DNA of 64,000 nt from the NCBI GenBank assembly GCA_003117195.1, contig BDSI01000101.1, forward strand, positions 399,334-463,333. The letters run 5' to 3'. Origin of the DNA: Eudorina sp. 2006-703-Eu-15. Its lineage: Eukaryota > Chlorophyta > Chlorophyceae > Chlamydomonadales > Volvocaceae. Positions 50,372-63,200 of the stretch are shown piece by piece (position 1 is the stretch's first letter; each line of letters opens with the position of its first letter). The position numbers and the translations under genes were made by a program. The notes under the pieces are model-generated. The model worked only from the letters and a program-made list of their open reading frames with translations, did no database searches and had not been told where the DNA came from.

Positions 50372-51032
50372 GTCCTAGAGCGGCCCAGCGGCGGACCGGT
50401 GCAGCGCGGCGAACCGGATGTGGGCTTGCTTCCCTGCGGCTGCGTGTCCGACGGTGGGGCGCCCCAGGCGCGGATCACCTCCGGCGCATGTGCAGTGACG
50501 CAAAGGGCAGGTAGGGGCGTGCAGCATTTCGAGAGGCGGCTGCGGCTATCACCTTTAAAACAACCTGGTTGCTAGCTGCAATATGGTTTTCTAAAGCAAA
50601 ATGGCTTGCGGTTGGGTTTGTAGGGGAGAGGACGGTTTGCAGTGTATAGGGCCGGTGTGCAACGCGATCATGGTCCTTTTGCGCAGGTGCTGTTTCACGG
50701 GTTTCTGCACGTGCACTACTAGCAGTGAGACGCGGGAGGCAACAAGCCGAGTTGCCGTACCGTGCACCCGTACATGATTCGTCGTTGCAAGGATTTGGCG
50801 TCTAGGCAGCGTGAGGTTTGTTATGGTGGCTGTGGTGAAATTTCTGATGGCGACATAGCATTGCGTTAGTCTTCCCTTGCGTTGGTATATATCCCTGGCG
50901 TGTGTGGCGTAGTCTATAACGGGACCTGGCACTGGATGGGTAGGGGCTGAGTAGGCAGCCGATCCCGGTGAGTCCCGGGCCTGTGCGTCCGAACTCAGCA
51001 GCGCTCCCCCGTTGAGAAGGAGACGGGCGTGC

Positions 51033-51054
51033 GGGGGGCCACCAGCGGCCCCCC
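51033..51054 (+). other. Perfect 8-bp GC hairpin
   Basis: GGGGGGCC, loop ACCAGC, GGCCCCCC, followed by TTGTCTTTATTT. It resembles a terminator-like stem plus T-rich tail, but no RNA gene was recognised upstream and the role is unknown. Confidence 0.6.
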
Positions 51055-51139
51055 CTTGTCTTTATTTACATTCCCGCGCCCCGTGACCAACCATAGGCAG
51101 GCTCTTCCTGTACTCCTTGTACGTGAAATATAACTCCGA

Positions 51140-51178
51140 CCTCTATAAAACACCTATATAACACCTCTATAAGACACC
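51140..51178 (+). promoter_or_regulatory. Three TATA-like repeats directly before the satellite
   Basis: CTCTATAAAACACC, TATATAACACC and CTCTATAAGACACC form a degenerate ~14-bp tandem ending about 44 bp before the first satellite monomer. It could be a promoter reading into the array; this is inferred from motif and position only. Confidence 0.3.
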
Positions 51179-51221
51179 GCGACTTGCGCACACGCCATCA
51201 CAGCTGACACCGCATGGCCAC

Positions 51222-54200
51222 CACGGCATGTCCCTACCTGGCTTGAAGCCCGCAGGAAGCCGCCGTCGCTGTCGTCGCCAGAGCCGTACTTGATAGCTAC
51301 GGTATCTTGCCAAACCGTGTAACCAAGCAATCAACATACACAAGATCATACATACCTAGTACCCATCCCGATGTCCCAGCAGGTGGTTGCATGACCCCGT
51401 TCAGACAAACGCAGGTGATCTATCGGGGTTCCCCGCCCAGACCCCGCACGCTCCAGTCTCTATCTACTACAACCTTTGTCTTAATCATCCGCTCGCTTCA
51501 GGTCCAGGGGATCTTGACAGGTGCGGTACTTGACGTCCCGCGCCCAGTGAGTGCTTATCCCGCCGAACAAGTCTTGGGCAACGATCATGGCGCGTCCTGG
51601 ACGAATGAACGCGTGGACCGGCACCTGCAGCAGCGGCTATGCGAAACGACGGTGTCGTATTAGGTGTACGACAAGGAAATCTGGAAGGAGCCGCGTTGAG
51701 GCGCGACGGCGACTCTAAGATCTGTACAGCTGCTGTACAGTGAACGACACAACAAATGCGAACGCCCCACACAGACACTGCGAAACGCCTTACAATTCCG
51801 ACCGGCATACGGACAAAACGACCCACGGGTCACGGTGCTCAACCCCGCGCGCTTCGCCACGTGATTGCACGGCATGTCCCTACCTGGCTTGAAGCCCGCA
51901 GGAAGCCGCCGTCGCTGTCGTCGCCAGAGCCGTACTTGATAGCTACGGTATCTTGCCAAACCGTGTAACCAAGCAATCAACATACACAAGATCATACCTA
52001 GTACCCATCCCGATGTCCCAGCAGGTGGTTGCATGACCCCGTTCAGACAAACGCAGGTGATCTATCGGGGTTCCCCGCCCAGACCCCGCACGCTCCAGTC
52101 TCTATCTACTACAACCTTTGTCTTAATCATCCGCTCGCTTCAGGTCCAGGGGATCTTGACAGGTGCGGTACTTGACGCCCCGCGCCCAGTGAGTGCTTAT
52201 CCCGCCGAACAAGTCTTGGGCAACGATCATGGCGCGTCCTGGACGAATGAACGCGTGGACCGGCACCTGCAGCAGCGGCTATGCGAAACGACGGTGTCGT
52301 ATTAGGTGTACGACAAGGAAATCTGGAAGGAGCCGCGTTGAGGCGCGACGGCGACTCTAAGATCTGTACAGCTGCTGTACAGTGAACGACACAACAAATG
52401 CGAACGCCCCACACAGACACTGCGAAATGCCTTACAATTCCGACCGGCATACGGACAAAACGACCCACGGGTCACGGTGCTCAACCCCGCGCGCTTCGCC
52501 ACGTGATTGCACGGCATGTCCCTACCTGGCTTGAAGCCCGCAGGAAGCCGCCGTCGCTGTCGTCGCCAGAGCCGTACTTGATAGCTACGGTATCTTGCCA
52601 AACCGTGTAACCAAGCAATCAACATACACAAGATCATACCTAGTACCCATCCCGATGTCCCAGCAGGTGGTTGCATGACCCCGTTCAGACAAACGCAGGT
52701 GATCTATCGGGTTCCCCGCCCAGACCCCGCACGCTCCAGTCTCTATCTACTACAACCTTTGTCTTAATCATCCACTCGCTTCAGGTCCAGGGGATCTTGA
52801 CAGGTGCGGTACTTGACGTCCCGCGCCCAGTGAGTGCTTATCCCGCCGAACAAGTCTTGGGCAACGATCATGGCGCGTCCTGGACGAATGAACGCGTGGA
52901 CCGGCACCTGCAGCAGCGGCTATGCGAAACGACGGTGTCGTATTAGGTGTACGACAAGGAAATCTGGAAGGAGCCGCGTTGAGGCGCGACGGCGACTCTA
53001 AGATCTGTACAGCTGCTGTACAGTGAACGACACAACAAATGCGAACGCCCCACACAGACACTGCGAAATGCCTTACAATTCCGACCGGCATACGGACAAA
53101 ACGACCCACGGGTCACGGTGCTCAACCCCGCGCGCTTCGCCACGTGATTGCACGGCATGTCCCTACCTGGCTTGAAGCCCGCAGGAAGCCGCCGTCGCTG
53201 TCGTCGCCAGAGCCGTACTTGATAGCTACGGTATCTTGCCAAACCGTGTAACCAAGCAATCAACATACACAAGATCATACCTAGTACCCATCCCGATGTC
53301 CCAGCAGGTGGTTGCATGACCCCGTTCAGACAAACGCAGGTGATCTATCGGGGTTCCCCGCCCAGACCCCGCACGCTCCAGTCTCTATCTACTACAACCT
53401 TTGTCTTAATCATCCACTCGCTTCAGGTCCAGGGGATCTTGACAGGTGCGGTACTTGACGTCCCGCGCCCAGTGAGTGCTTATCCCGCCGAACAAGTCTT
53501 GGGCAACGATCATGGCGCGTCCTGGACGAATGAACGCGTGGACCGGCACCTGCAGCAGCGGCTATGCGAAACGACGGTGTCGTATTAGGTGTACGACAAG
53601 GAAATCTGGAAGGAGCCGCGTTGAGGCGCGACGGCGACTCTAAGATCTGTACAGCTGCTGTACAGTGAACGACACAACAAATGCGAACGCCCCACACAGA
53701 CACTGCGAAATGCCTTACAATTCCGACCGGCATACGGACAAAACGACCCACGGGTCACGGTGCTCAACCCCGCGCGCTTCGCCACGTGATTGCACGGCAT
53801 GTCCCTACCTGGCTTGAAGCCCGCAGGAAGCCGCCGTCGCTGTCGTCGCCAGAGCCGTACTTGATAGCTACGGTATCTTGCCAAACCGTGTAACCAAGCA
53901 ATCAACATACACAAGATCATACCTAGTACCCATCCCGATGTCCCAGCAGGTGGTTGCATGACCCCGTTCAGACAAACGCAGGTGATCTATCGGGGTTCCC
54001 CGCCCAGACCCCGCACGCTCCAGTCTCTATCTACTACAACCTTTGTCTTAATCATCCACTCGCTTCAGGTCCAGGGGATCTTGACAGGTGCGGTACTTGA
54101 CGTCCCGCGCCCAGTGAGTGCTTATCCCGCCGAACAAGTCTTGGGCAACGATCATGGCGCGTCCTGGACGAATGAACGCGTGGACCGGCACCTGCAGCAG

Positions 54201-57200
54201 CGGCTATGCGAAACGACGGTGTCGTATTAGGTGTACGACAAGGAAATCTGGAAGGAGCCGCGTTGAGGCGCGACGGCGACTCTAAGATCTGTACAGCTGC
54301 TGTACAGTGAACGACACAACAAATGCGAACGCCCCACACAGACACTGCGAAACGCCTTACAATTCCGACCGGCATACGGACAAAACGACCCACGGGTCAC
54401 GGTGCTCAACCCCGCGCGCTTCGCCACGTGATTGCACGGCATGTCCCCACCTGGCTTGAAGCCCGCAGGAAGCCGCCGTCGCTGTCGTCGCCAGAGCCGT
54501 ACTTGATAGCTACGGTATCTTGCCAAACCGTGTAACCAAGCAATCAACATACACAAGATCATACCTAGTACCCATCCCGATGTCCCAGCAGGTGGTTGCA
54601 TGACCCCGTTCAGACAAACGCAGGTGATCTATCGGGGTTCCCCGCCCAGACCCCGCACGCTCCAGTCTCTATCTACTACAACCTTTGTCTTAATCATCCA
54701 CTCGCTTCAGGTCCAGGGGATCTTGACAGGTGCGGTACTTGACGTCCCGCGCCCAGTGAGTGCTTATCCCGCCGAACAAGTCTTGGGCAACGATCATGGC
54801 GCGTCCTGGACGAATGAACGCGTGGACCGGCACCTGCAGCAGCGGCTATGCGAAACGACGGTGTCGTATTAGGTGTACGACAAGGAAATCTGGAAGGAGC
54901 CGCGTTGAGGCGCGACGGCGACTCTAAGATCTGTACAGCTGCTGTACAGTGAACGACACAACAAATGCGAACGCCCCACACAGACACTGCGAAATGCCTT
55001 ACAATTCCGACCGGCATACGGACAAAACGACCCACGGGTCACGGTGCTCAACCCGCGCGCTTCGCCACGTGATTGCACGGCATGTCCCTACCTGGCTTGA
55101 AGCCCGCAGGAAGCCGCCGTCGCTGTCGTCGCCAGAGCCGTACTTGATAGCTACGGTATCTTGCCAAACCGTGTAACCAAGCAATCAACATACACAAGAT
55201 CATACCTAGTACCCATCCCGATGTCCCAGCAGGTGGTTGCATGACCCCGTTCAGACAAACGCAGGTGATCTATCGGGTTCCCCGCCCAGACCCCGCACGC
55301 TCCAGTCTCTATCTACTACAACCTTTGTCTTAATCATCCACTCGCTTCAGGTCCAGGGGATCTTGACAGGTGCGGTACTTGACGTCCCGCGCCCAGTGAG
55401 TGCTTATCCCGCCGAACAAGTCTTGGGCAACGATCATGGCGCGTCCTGGACGAATGAACGCGTGGACCGGCACCTGCAGCAGCGGCTATGCGAAACGACG
55501 GTGTCGTATTAGGTGTACGACAAGGAAATCTGGAAGGAGCCGCGTTGAGGCGCGACGGCGACTCTAAGATCTGTACAGCTGCTGTACAGTGAACGACACA
55601 ACAAATGCGAACGCCCCACACAGACACTGCGAAATGCCTTACAATTCCGACCGGCATACGGACAAAACGACCCACGGGTCACGGTGCTCAACCCCGCGCG
55701 CTTCGCCACGTGATTGCACGGCATGTCCCTACCTGGCTTGAAGCCCGCAGGAAGCCGCCGTCGCTGTCGTCGCCAGAGCCGTACTTGATAGCTACGGTAT
55801 CTTGCCAAACCGTGTAACCAAGCAATCAACATACACAAGATCATACCTAGTACCCATCCCGATGTCCCAGCAGGTGGTTGCATGACCCCGTTCAGACAAA
55901 CGCAGGTGATCTATCGGGGTTCCCCGCCCAGACCCCGCACGCTCCAGTCTCTATCTACTACAACCTTTGTCTTAATCATCCACTCGCTTCAGGTCCAGGG
56001 GATCTTGACAGGTGCGGTACTTGACGTCCCGCGCCCAGTGAGTGCTTATCCCGCCGAACAAGTCTTGGGCAACGATCATGGCGCGTCCTGGACGAATGAA
56101 CGCGTGGACCGGCACCTGCAGCAGCGGCTATGCGAAACGACGGTGTCGTATTAGGTGTACGACAAGGAAATCTGGAAGGAGCCGCGTTGAGGCGCGACGG
56201 CGACTCTAAGATCTGTACAGCTGCTGTACAGTGAACGACACAACAAATGCGAACGCCCCACACAGACACTGCGAAATGCCTTACAATTCCGACCGGCATA
56301 CGGACAAAACGACCCACGGGTCACGGTGCTCAACCCGCGCGCTTCGCCACGTGATTGCACGGCATGTCCCTACCTGGCTTGAAGCCCGCAGGAAGCCGCC
56401 GTCGCTGTCGTCGCCAGAGCCGTACTTGATAGCTACGGTATCTTGCCAAACCGTGTAACCAAGCAATCAACATACACAAGATCATACCTAGTACCCATCC
56501 CGATGTCCCAGCAGGTGGTTGCATGACCCCGTTCAGACAAACGCAGGTGATCTATCGGGGTTCCCCGCCCAGACCCCGCACGCTCCAGTCTCTATCTACT
56601 ACAACCTTTGTCTTAATCATCCACTCGCTTCAGGTCCAGGGGATCTTGACAGGTGCGGTACTTGACGTCCCGCGCCCAGTGAGTGCTTATCCCGCCGAAC
56701 AAGTCTTGGGCAACGATCATGGCGCGTCCTGGACGAATGAACGCGTGGACCGGCACCTGCAGCAGCGGCTATGCGAAACGACGGTGTCGTATTAGGTGTA
56801 CGACAAGGAAATCTGGAAGGAGCCGCGTTGAGGCGCGACGGCGACTCTAAGATCTGTACAGCTGCTGTACAGTGAACGACACAACAAATGCGAACGCCCC
56901 ACACAGACACTGCGAAACGCCTTACAATTCCGACCGGCATACGGACAAAACGACCCACGGGTCACGGTGCTCAACCCCGCGCGCTTCGCCACGTGATTGC
57001 ACGGCATGTCCCCACCTGGCTTGAAGCCCGCAGGAAGCCGCCGTCGCTGTCGTCGCCAGAGCCGTACTTGATAGCTACGGTATCTTGCCAAACCGTGTAA
57101 CCAAGCAATCAACATACACAAGATCATACCTAGTACCCATCCCGATGTCCCAGCAGGTGGTTGCATGACCCCGTTCAGACAAACGCAGGTGATCTATCGG

Positions 57201-60200
57201 GGTTCCCCGCCCAGACCCCGCACGCTCCAGTCTCTATCTACTACAACCTTTGTCTTAATCATCCACTCGCTTCAGGTCCAGGGGATCTTGACAGGTGCGG
57301 TACTTGACGTCCCGCGCCCAGTGAGTGCTTATCCCGCCGAACAAGTCTTGGGCAACGATCATGGCGCGTCCTGGACGAATGAACGCGTGGACCGGCACCT
57401 GCAGCAGCGGCTATGCGAAACGACGGTGTCGTATTAGGTGTACGACAAGGAAATCTGGAAGGAGCCGCGTTGAGGCGCGACGGCGACTCTAAGATCTGTA
57501 CAGCTGCTGTACAGTGAACGACACAACAAATGCGAACGCCCCACACAGACACTGCGAAATGCCTTACAATTCCGACCGGCATACGGACAAAACGACCCAC
57601 GGGTCACGGTGCTCAACCCGCGCGCTTCGCCACGTGATTGCACGGCATGTCCCTACCTGGCTTGAAGCCCGCAGGAAGCCGCCGTCGCTGTCGTCGCCAG
57701 AGCCGTACTTGATAGCTACGGTATCTTGCCAAACCGTGTAACCAAGCAATCAACATACACAAGATCATACCTAGTACCCATCCCGATGTCCCAGCAGGTG
57801 GTTGCATGACCCCGTTCAGACAAACGCAGGTGATCTATCGGGGTTCCCCGCCCAGACCCCGCACGCTCCAGTCTCTATCTACTACAACCTTTGTCTTAAT
57901 CATCCACTCGCTTCAGGTCCAGGGGATCTTGACAGGTGCGGTACTTGACGTCCCGCGCCCAGTGAGTGCTTATCCCGCCGAACAAGTCTTGGGCAACGAT
58001 CATGGCGCGTCCTGGACGAATGAACGCGTGGACCGGCACCTGCAGCAGCGGCTATGCGAAACGACGGTGTCGTATTAGGTGTACGACAAGGAAATCTGGA
58101 AGGAGCCGCGTTGAGGCGCGACGGCGACTCTAAGATCTGTACAGCTGCTGTACAGTGAACGACACAACAAATGCGAACGCCCCACACAGACACTGCGAAA
58201 CGCCTTACAATTCCGACCGGCATACGGACAAAACGACCCACGGGTCACGGTGCTCAACCCCGCGCGCTTCGCCACGTGATTGCACGGCATGTCCCCACCT
58301 GGCTTGAAGCCCGCAGGAAGCCGCCGTCGCTGTCGTCGCCAGAGCCGTACTTGATAGCTACGGTATCTTGCCAAACCGTGTAACCAAGCAATCAACATAC
58401 ACAAGATCATACCTAGTACCCATCCCGATGTCCCAGCAGGTGGTTGCATGACCCCGTTCAGACAAACGCAGGTGATCTATCGGGGTTCCCCGCCCAGACC
58501 CCGCACGCTCCAGTCTCTATCTACTACAACCTTTGTCTTAATCATCCGCTCGCTTCAGGTCCAGGGGATCTTGACAGGTGCGGTACTTGACGCTCCGCGC
58601 CCAGTGAGTGCTTATCCCGCCGAACAAGTCTTGGGCAACGATCATGGCGCGTCCTGGACGAATGAACGCGTGGACCGGCACCTGCAGCAGCGGCTATGCG
58701 AAACGACGGTGTCGTATTAGATGTACGACAAGGAAATCTGGAAGGAGCCGCGTTGAGGCGCGACGGCGACTCTAAGATCTGTACAGCTGCTGTACAGTGA
58801 ACGACACAACAAATGCGAACGCCCCACACAGACACTGCGAAACGCCTTACAATTCCGACCGGCATACGGACAAAACGACCCACGGGTCACGGTGCTCATC
58901 CCCGCGCGCTTCGCCACGTGATTGCACGGCATGTCCCCACCTGGCTTGAAGCCCGCAGGAAGCCGCCGTCGCTGTCGTCGCCAGAGCCGTACTTGATAGC
59001 TACGGTATCTTGCCAAACCGTGTAACCAAGCAATCAACATACACAAGATCATACCTAGTACCCATCCCGATGTCCCAGCAGGTGGTTGCATGACCCCGTT
59101 CAGACAAACGCAGGTGATCTATCGGGGTTCCCCGCCCAGACCCCGCACGCTCCAGTCTCTATCTACTACAACCTTTGTCTTAATCATCCGCTCGCTTCAG
59201 GTCCAGGGGATCTTGACAGGTGCGGTACTTGACGCCCCGCGCCCAGTGAGTGCTTATCCGCCGAACAAGTCTTGGGCAACGATCATGGCGCGTCCTGGAC
59301 GAATGAACGCGTGGACCGGCACCTGCAGCAGCGGCTATGCGAAACGACGGTGTCGTATTAGGTGTACGACAAGGAAATCTGGAAGGAGCCGCGTTGAGGC
59401 GCGACGGCGACTCTAAGATCTGTACAGCTGCTGTACAGTGAACGACACAACAAATGCGAACGCCCCACACAGACACTGCGAAATGCCTTACAATTCCGAC
59501 CGGCATACGGACAAAACGACCCACGGGTCACGGTGCTCAACCCGCGCGCTTCGCCACGTGATTGCACGGCATGTCCCTACCTGGCTTGAAGCCCGCAGGA
59601 AGCCGCCGTCGCTGTCGTCGCCAGAGCCGTACTTGATAGCTACGGTATCTTGCCAAACCGTGTAACCAAGCAATCAACATACACAAGATCATACCTAGTA
59701 CCCATCCCGATGTCCCAGCAGGTGGTTGCATGACCCCGTTCAGACAAACGCAGGTGATCTATCGGGGTTCCCCGCCCAGACCCCGCACGCTCCAGTCTCT
59801 ATCTACTACAACCTTTGTCTTAATCATCCACTCGCTTCAGGTCCAGGGGATCTTGACAGGTGCGGTACTTGACGTCCCGCGCCCAGTGAGTGCTTATCCC
59901 GCCGAACAAGTCTTGGGCAACGATCATGGCGCGTCCTGGACGAATGAACGCGTGGACCGGCACCTGCAGCAGCGGCTATGCGAAACGACGGTGTCGTATT
60001 AGGTGTACGACAAGGAAATCTGGAAGGAGCCGCGTTGAGGCGCGACGGCGACTCTAAGATCTGTACAGCTGCTGTACAGTGAACGACACAACAAATGCGA
60101 ACGCCCCACACAGACACTGCGAAATGCCTTACAATTCCGACCGGCATACGGACAAAACGACCCACGGGTCACGGTGCTCAACCCCGCGCGCTTCGCCACG

Positions 60201-63200
60201 TGATTGCACGGCATGTCCCCACCTGGCTTGAAGCCCGCAGGAAGCCGCCGTCGCTGTCGTCGCCAGAGCCGTACTTGATAGCTACGGTATCTTGCCAAAC
60301 CGTGTAACCAAGCAATCAACACAAGGTCATACCTAGTACCCATCCCGATGTCCCAGCAGGTGGTTGCATGACCCCGTTCAGACAAACGCAGGTGATCTAT
60401 CGGGGTTCCCCGCCCAGACCCCGCACGCTCCAGTCTCTATCTACTACAACCTTTGTCTTAATCATCCGCTCGCTTCAGGTCCAGGGGATCTTGACAGGTG
60501 CGGTACTTGACGCTCCGCGCCCAGTGAGTGCTTATCCCGCCGAACAAGTCTTGGGCAACGATCATGGCGCGTCCTGGACGAATGAACGCGTGGACCGGCA
60601 CCTGCAGCAGCGGCTATGCGAAACGACGGTGTCGTATTAGATGTACGACAAGGAAATCTGGAAGGAGCCGCGTTGAGGCGCGACGGCGACTCTAAGATCT
60701 GTACAGCTGCTGTACAGTGAACGACACAACAAATGCGAACGCCCCACACAGACACTGCGAAACGCCTTACAATTCCGACCGGCATACGGACAAAACGACC
60801 CACGGGTCACGGTGCTCATCCCCGCGCGCTTCGCCACGTGATTGCACGGCATGTCCCCACCTGGCTTGAAGCCCGCAGGAAGCCGCCGTCGCTGTCGTCG
60901 CCAGAGCCGTACTTGATAGCTACGGTATCTTGCCAAACCGTGTAACCAAGCAATCAACATACACAAGATCATACCTAGTACCCATCCCGATGTCCCAGCA
61001 GGTGGTTGCATGACCCCGTTCAGACAAACGCAGGTGATCTATCGGGGTTCCCCGCCCAGACCCCGCACGCTCCAGTCTCTATCTACTACAACCTTTGTCT
61101 TAATCATCCGCTCGCTTCAGGTCCAGGGGATCTTGACAGGTGCGGTACTTGACGCCCCGCGCCCAGTGAGTGCTTATCCCGCCGAACAAGTCTTGGGCAA
61201 CGATCATGGCGCGTCCTGGACGAATGAACGCGTGGACCGGCACCTGCAGCAGCGGCTATGCGAAACGACGGTGTCGTATTAGGTGTACGACAAGGAAATC
61301 TGGAAGGAGCCGCGTTGAGGCGCGACGGCGACTCTAAGATCTGTACAGCTGCTGTACAGTGAACGACACAACAAATGCGAACGCCCCACACAGACACTGC
61401 GAAATGCCTTACAATTCCGACCGGCATACGGACAAAACGACCCACGGGTCACGGTGCTCAACCCCGCGCGCTTCGCCACGTGATTGCACGGCATGTCCCT
61501 ACCTGGCTTGAAGCCCGCAGGAAGCCGCCGTCGCTGTCGTCGCCAGAGCCGTACTTGATAGCTACGGTATCTTGCCAAACCGTGTAACCAAGCAATCAAC
61601 ATACACAAGATCATACCTAGTACCCATCCCGATGTCCCAGCAGGTGGTTGCATGACCCCGTTCAGACAAACGCAGGTGATCTATCGGGGTTCCCCGCCCA
61701 GACCCCGCACGCTCCAGTCTCTATCTACTACAACCTTTGTCTTAATCATCCACTCGCTTCAGGTCCAGGGGATCTTGACAGGTGCGGTACTTGACGTCCC
61801 GCGCCCAGTGAGTGCTTATCCCGCCGAACAAGTCTTGGGCAACGATCATGGCGCGTCCTGGACGAATGAACGCGTGGACCGGCACCTGCAGCAGCGGCTA
61901 TGCGAAACGACGGTGTCGTATTAGGTGTACGACAAGGAAATCTGGAAGGAGCCGCGTTGAGGCGCGACGGCGACTCTAAGATCTGTACAGCTGCTGTACA
62001 GTGAACGACACAACAAATGCGAACGCCCCACACAGACACTGCGAAATGCCTTACAATTCCGACCGGCATACGGACAAAACGACCCACGGGTCACGGTGCT
62101 CAACCCCGCGCGCTTCGCCACGTGATTGCACGGCATGTCCCCACCTGGCTTGAAGCCCGCAGGAAGCCGCCGTCGCTGTCGTCGCCAGAGCCGTACTTGA
62201 TAGCTACGGTATCTTGCCAAACCGTGTAACCAAGCAATCAACATACACAAGATCATACCTAGTACCCATCCCGATGTCCCAGCAGGTGGTTGCATGACCC
62301 CGTTCAGACAAACGCAGGTGATCTATCGGGGTTCCCCGCCCAGACCCCGCACGCTCCAGTCTCTATCTACTACAACCTTTGTCTTAATCATCCACTCGCT
62401 TCAGGTCCAGGGGATCTTGACAGGTGCGGTACTTGACGTCCCGCGCCCAGTGAGTGCTTATCCCGCCGAACAAGTCTTGGGCAACGATCATGGCGCGTCC
62501 TGGACGAATGAACGCGTGGACCGGCACCTGCAGCAGCGGCTATGCGAAACGACGGTGTCGTATTAGGTGTACGACAAGGAAATCTGGAAGGAGCCGCGTT
62601 GAGGCGCGACGGCGACTCTAAGATCTGTACAGCTGCTGTACAGTGAACGACACAACAAATGCGAACGCCCCACACAGACACTGCGAAACGCCTTACAATT
62701 CCGACCGGCATACGGACAAAACGACCCACGGGTCACGGTGCTCAACCCCGCGCGCTTCGCCACGTGATTGCACGGCATGTCCCCACCTGGCTTGAAGCCC
62801 GCAGGAAGCCGCCGTCGCTGTCGTCGCCAGAGCCGTACTTGATAGCTACGGTATCTTGCCAAACCGTGTAACCAAGCAATCAACATACACAAGATCATAC
62901 CTAGTACCCATCCCGATGTCCCAGCAGGTGGTTGCATGACCCCGTTCAGACAAACGCAGGTGATCTATCGGGGTTCCCCGCCCAGACCCCGCACGCTCCA
63001 GTCTCTATCTACTACAACCTTTGTCTTAATCATCCGCTCGCTTCAGGTCCAGGGGATCTTGACAGGTGCGGTACTTGACGCTCCGCGCCCAGTGAGTGCT
63101 TATCCCGCCGAACAAGTCTTGGGCAACGATCATGGCGCGTCCTGGACGAATGAACGCGTGGACCGGCACCTGCAGCAGCGGCTATGCGAAACGACGGTGT

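Larger units (their letters stand above)
50372..51221. other. Intergenic between last gene and satellite array
   Basis: 3' flank of the 13-exon gene, then non-coding sequence with a GC-rich hairpin and an AT-rich triplet of TATA-like motifs just before the satellite. No open frame is supported. Confidence 0.55.

Noticed and set aside
52033..52305. Recurrent 90-, 113- and 124-codon open frames in each satellite monomer as genes
   Set aside because: Frame-breaking one-base deletions occur in several copies (for example TATCGGGTTCC, CAACCCGC, TTATCCGCC), the frames overlap on both strands, and there is no family resemblance. Their sameness simply reflects copy identity.
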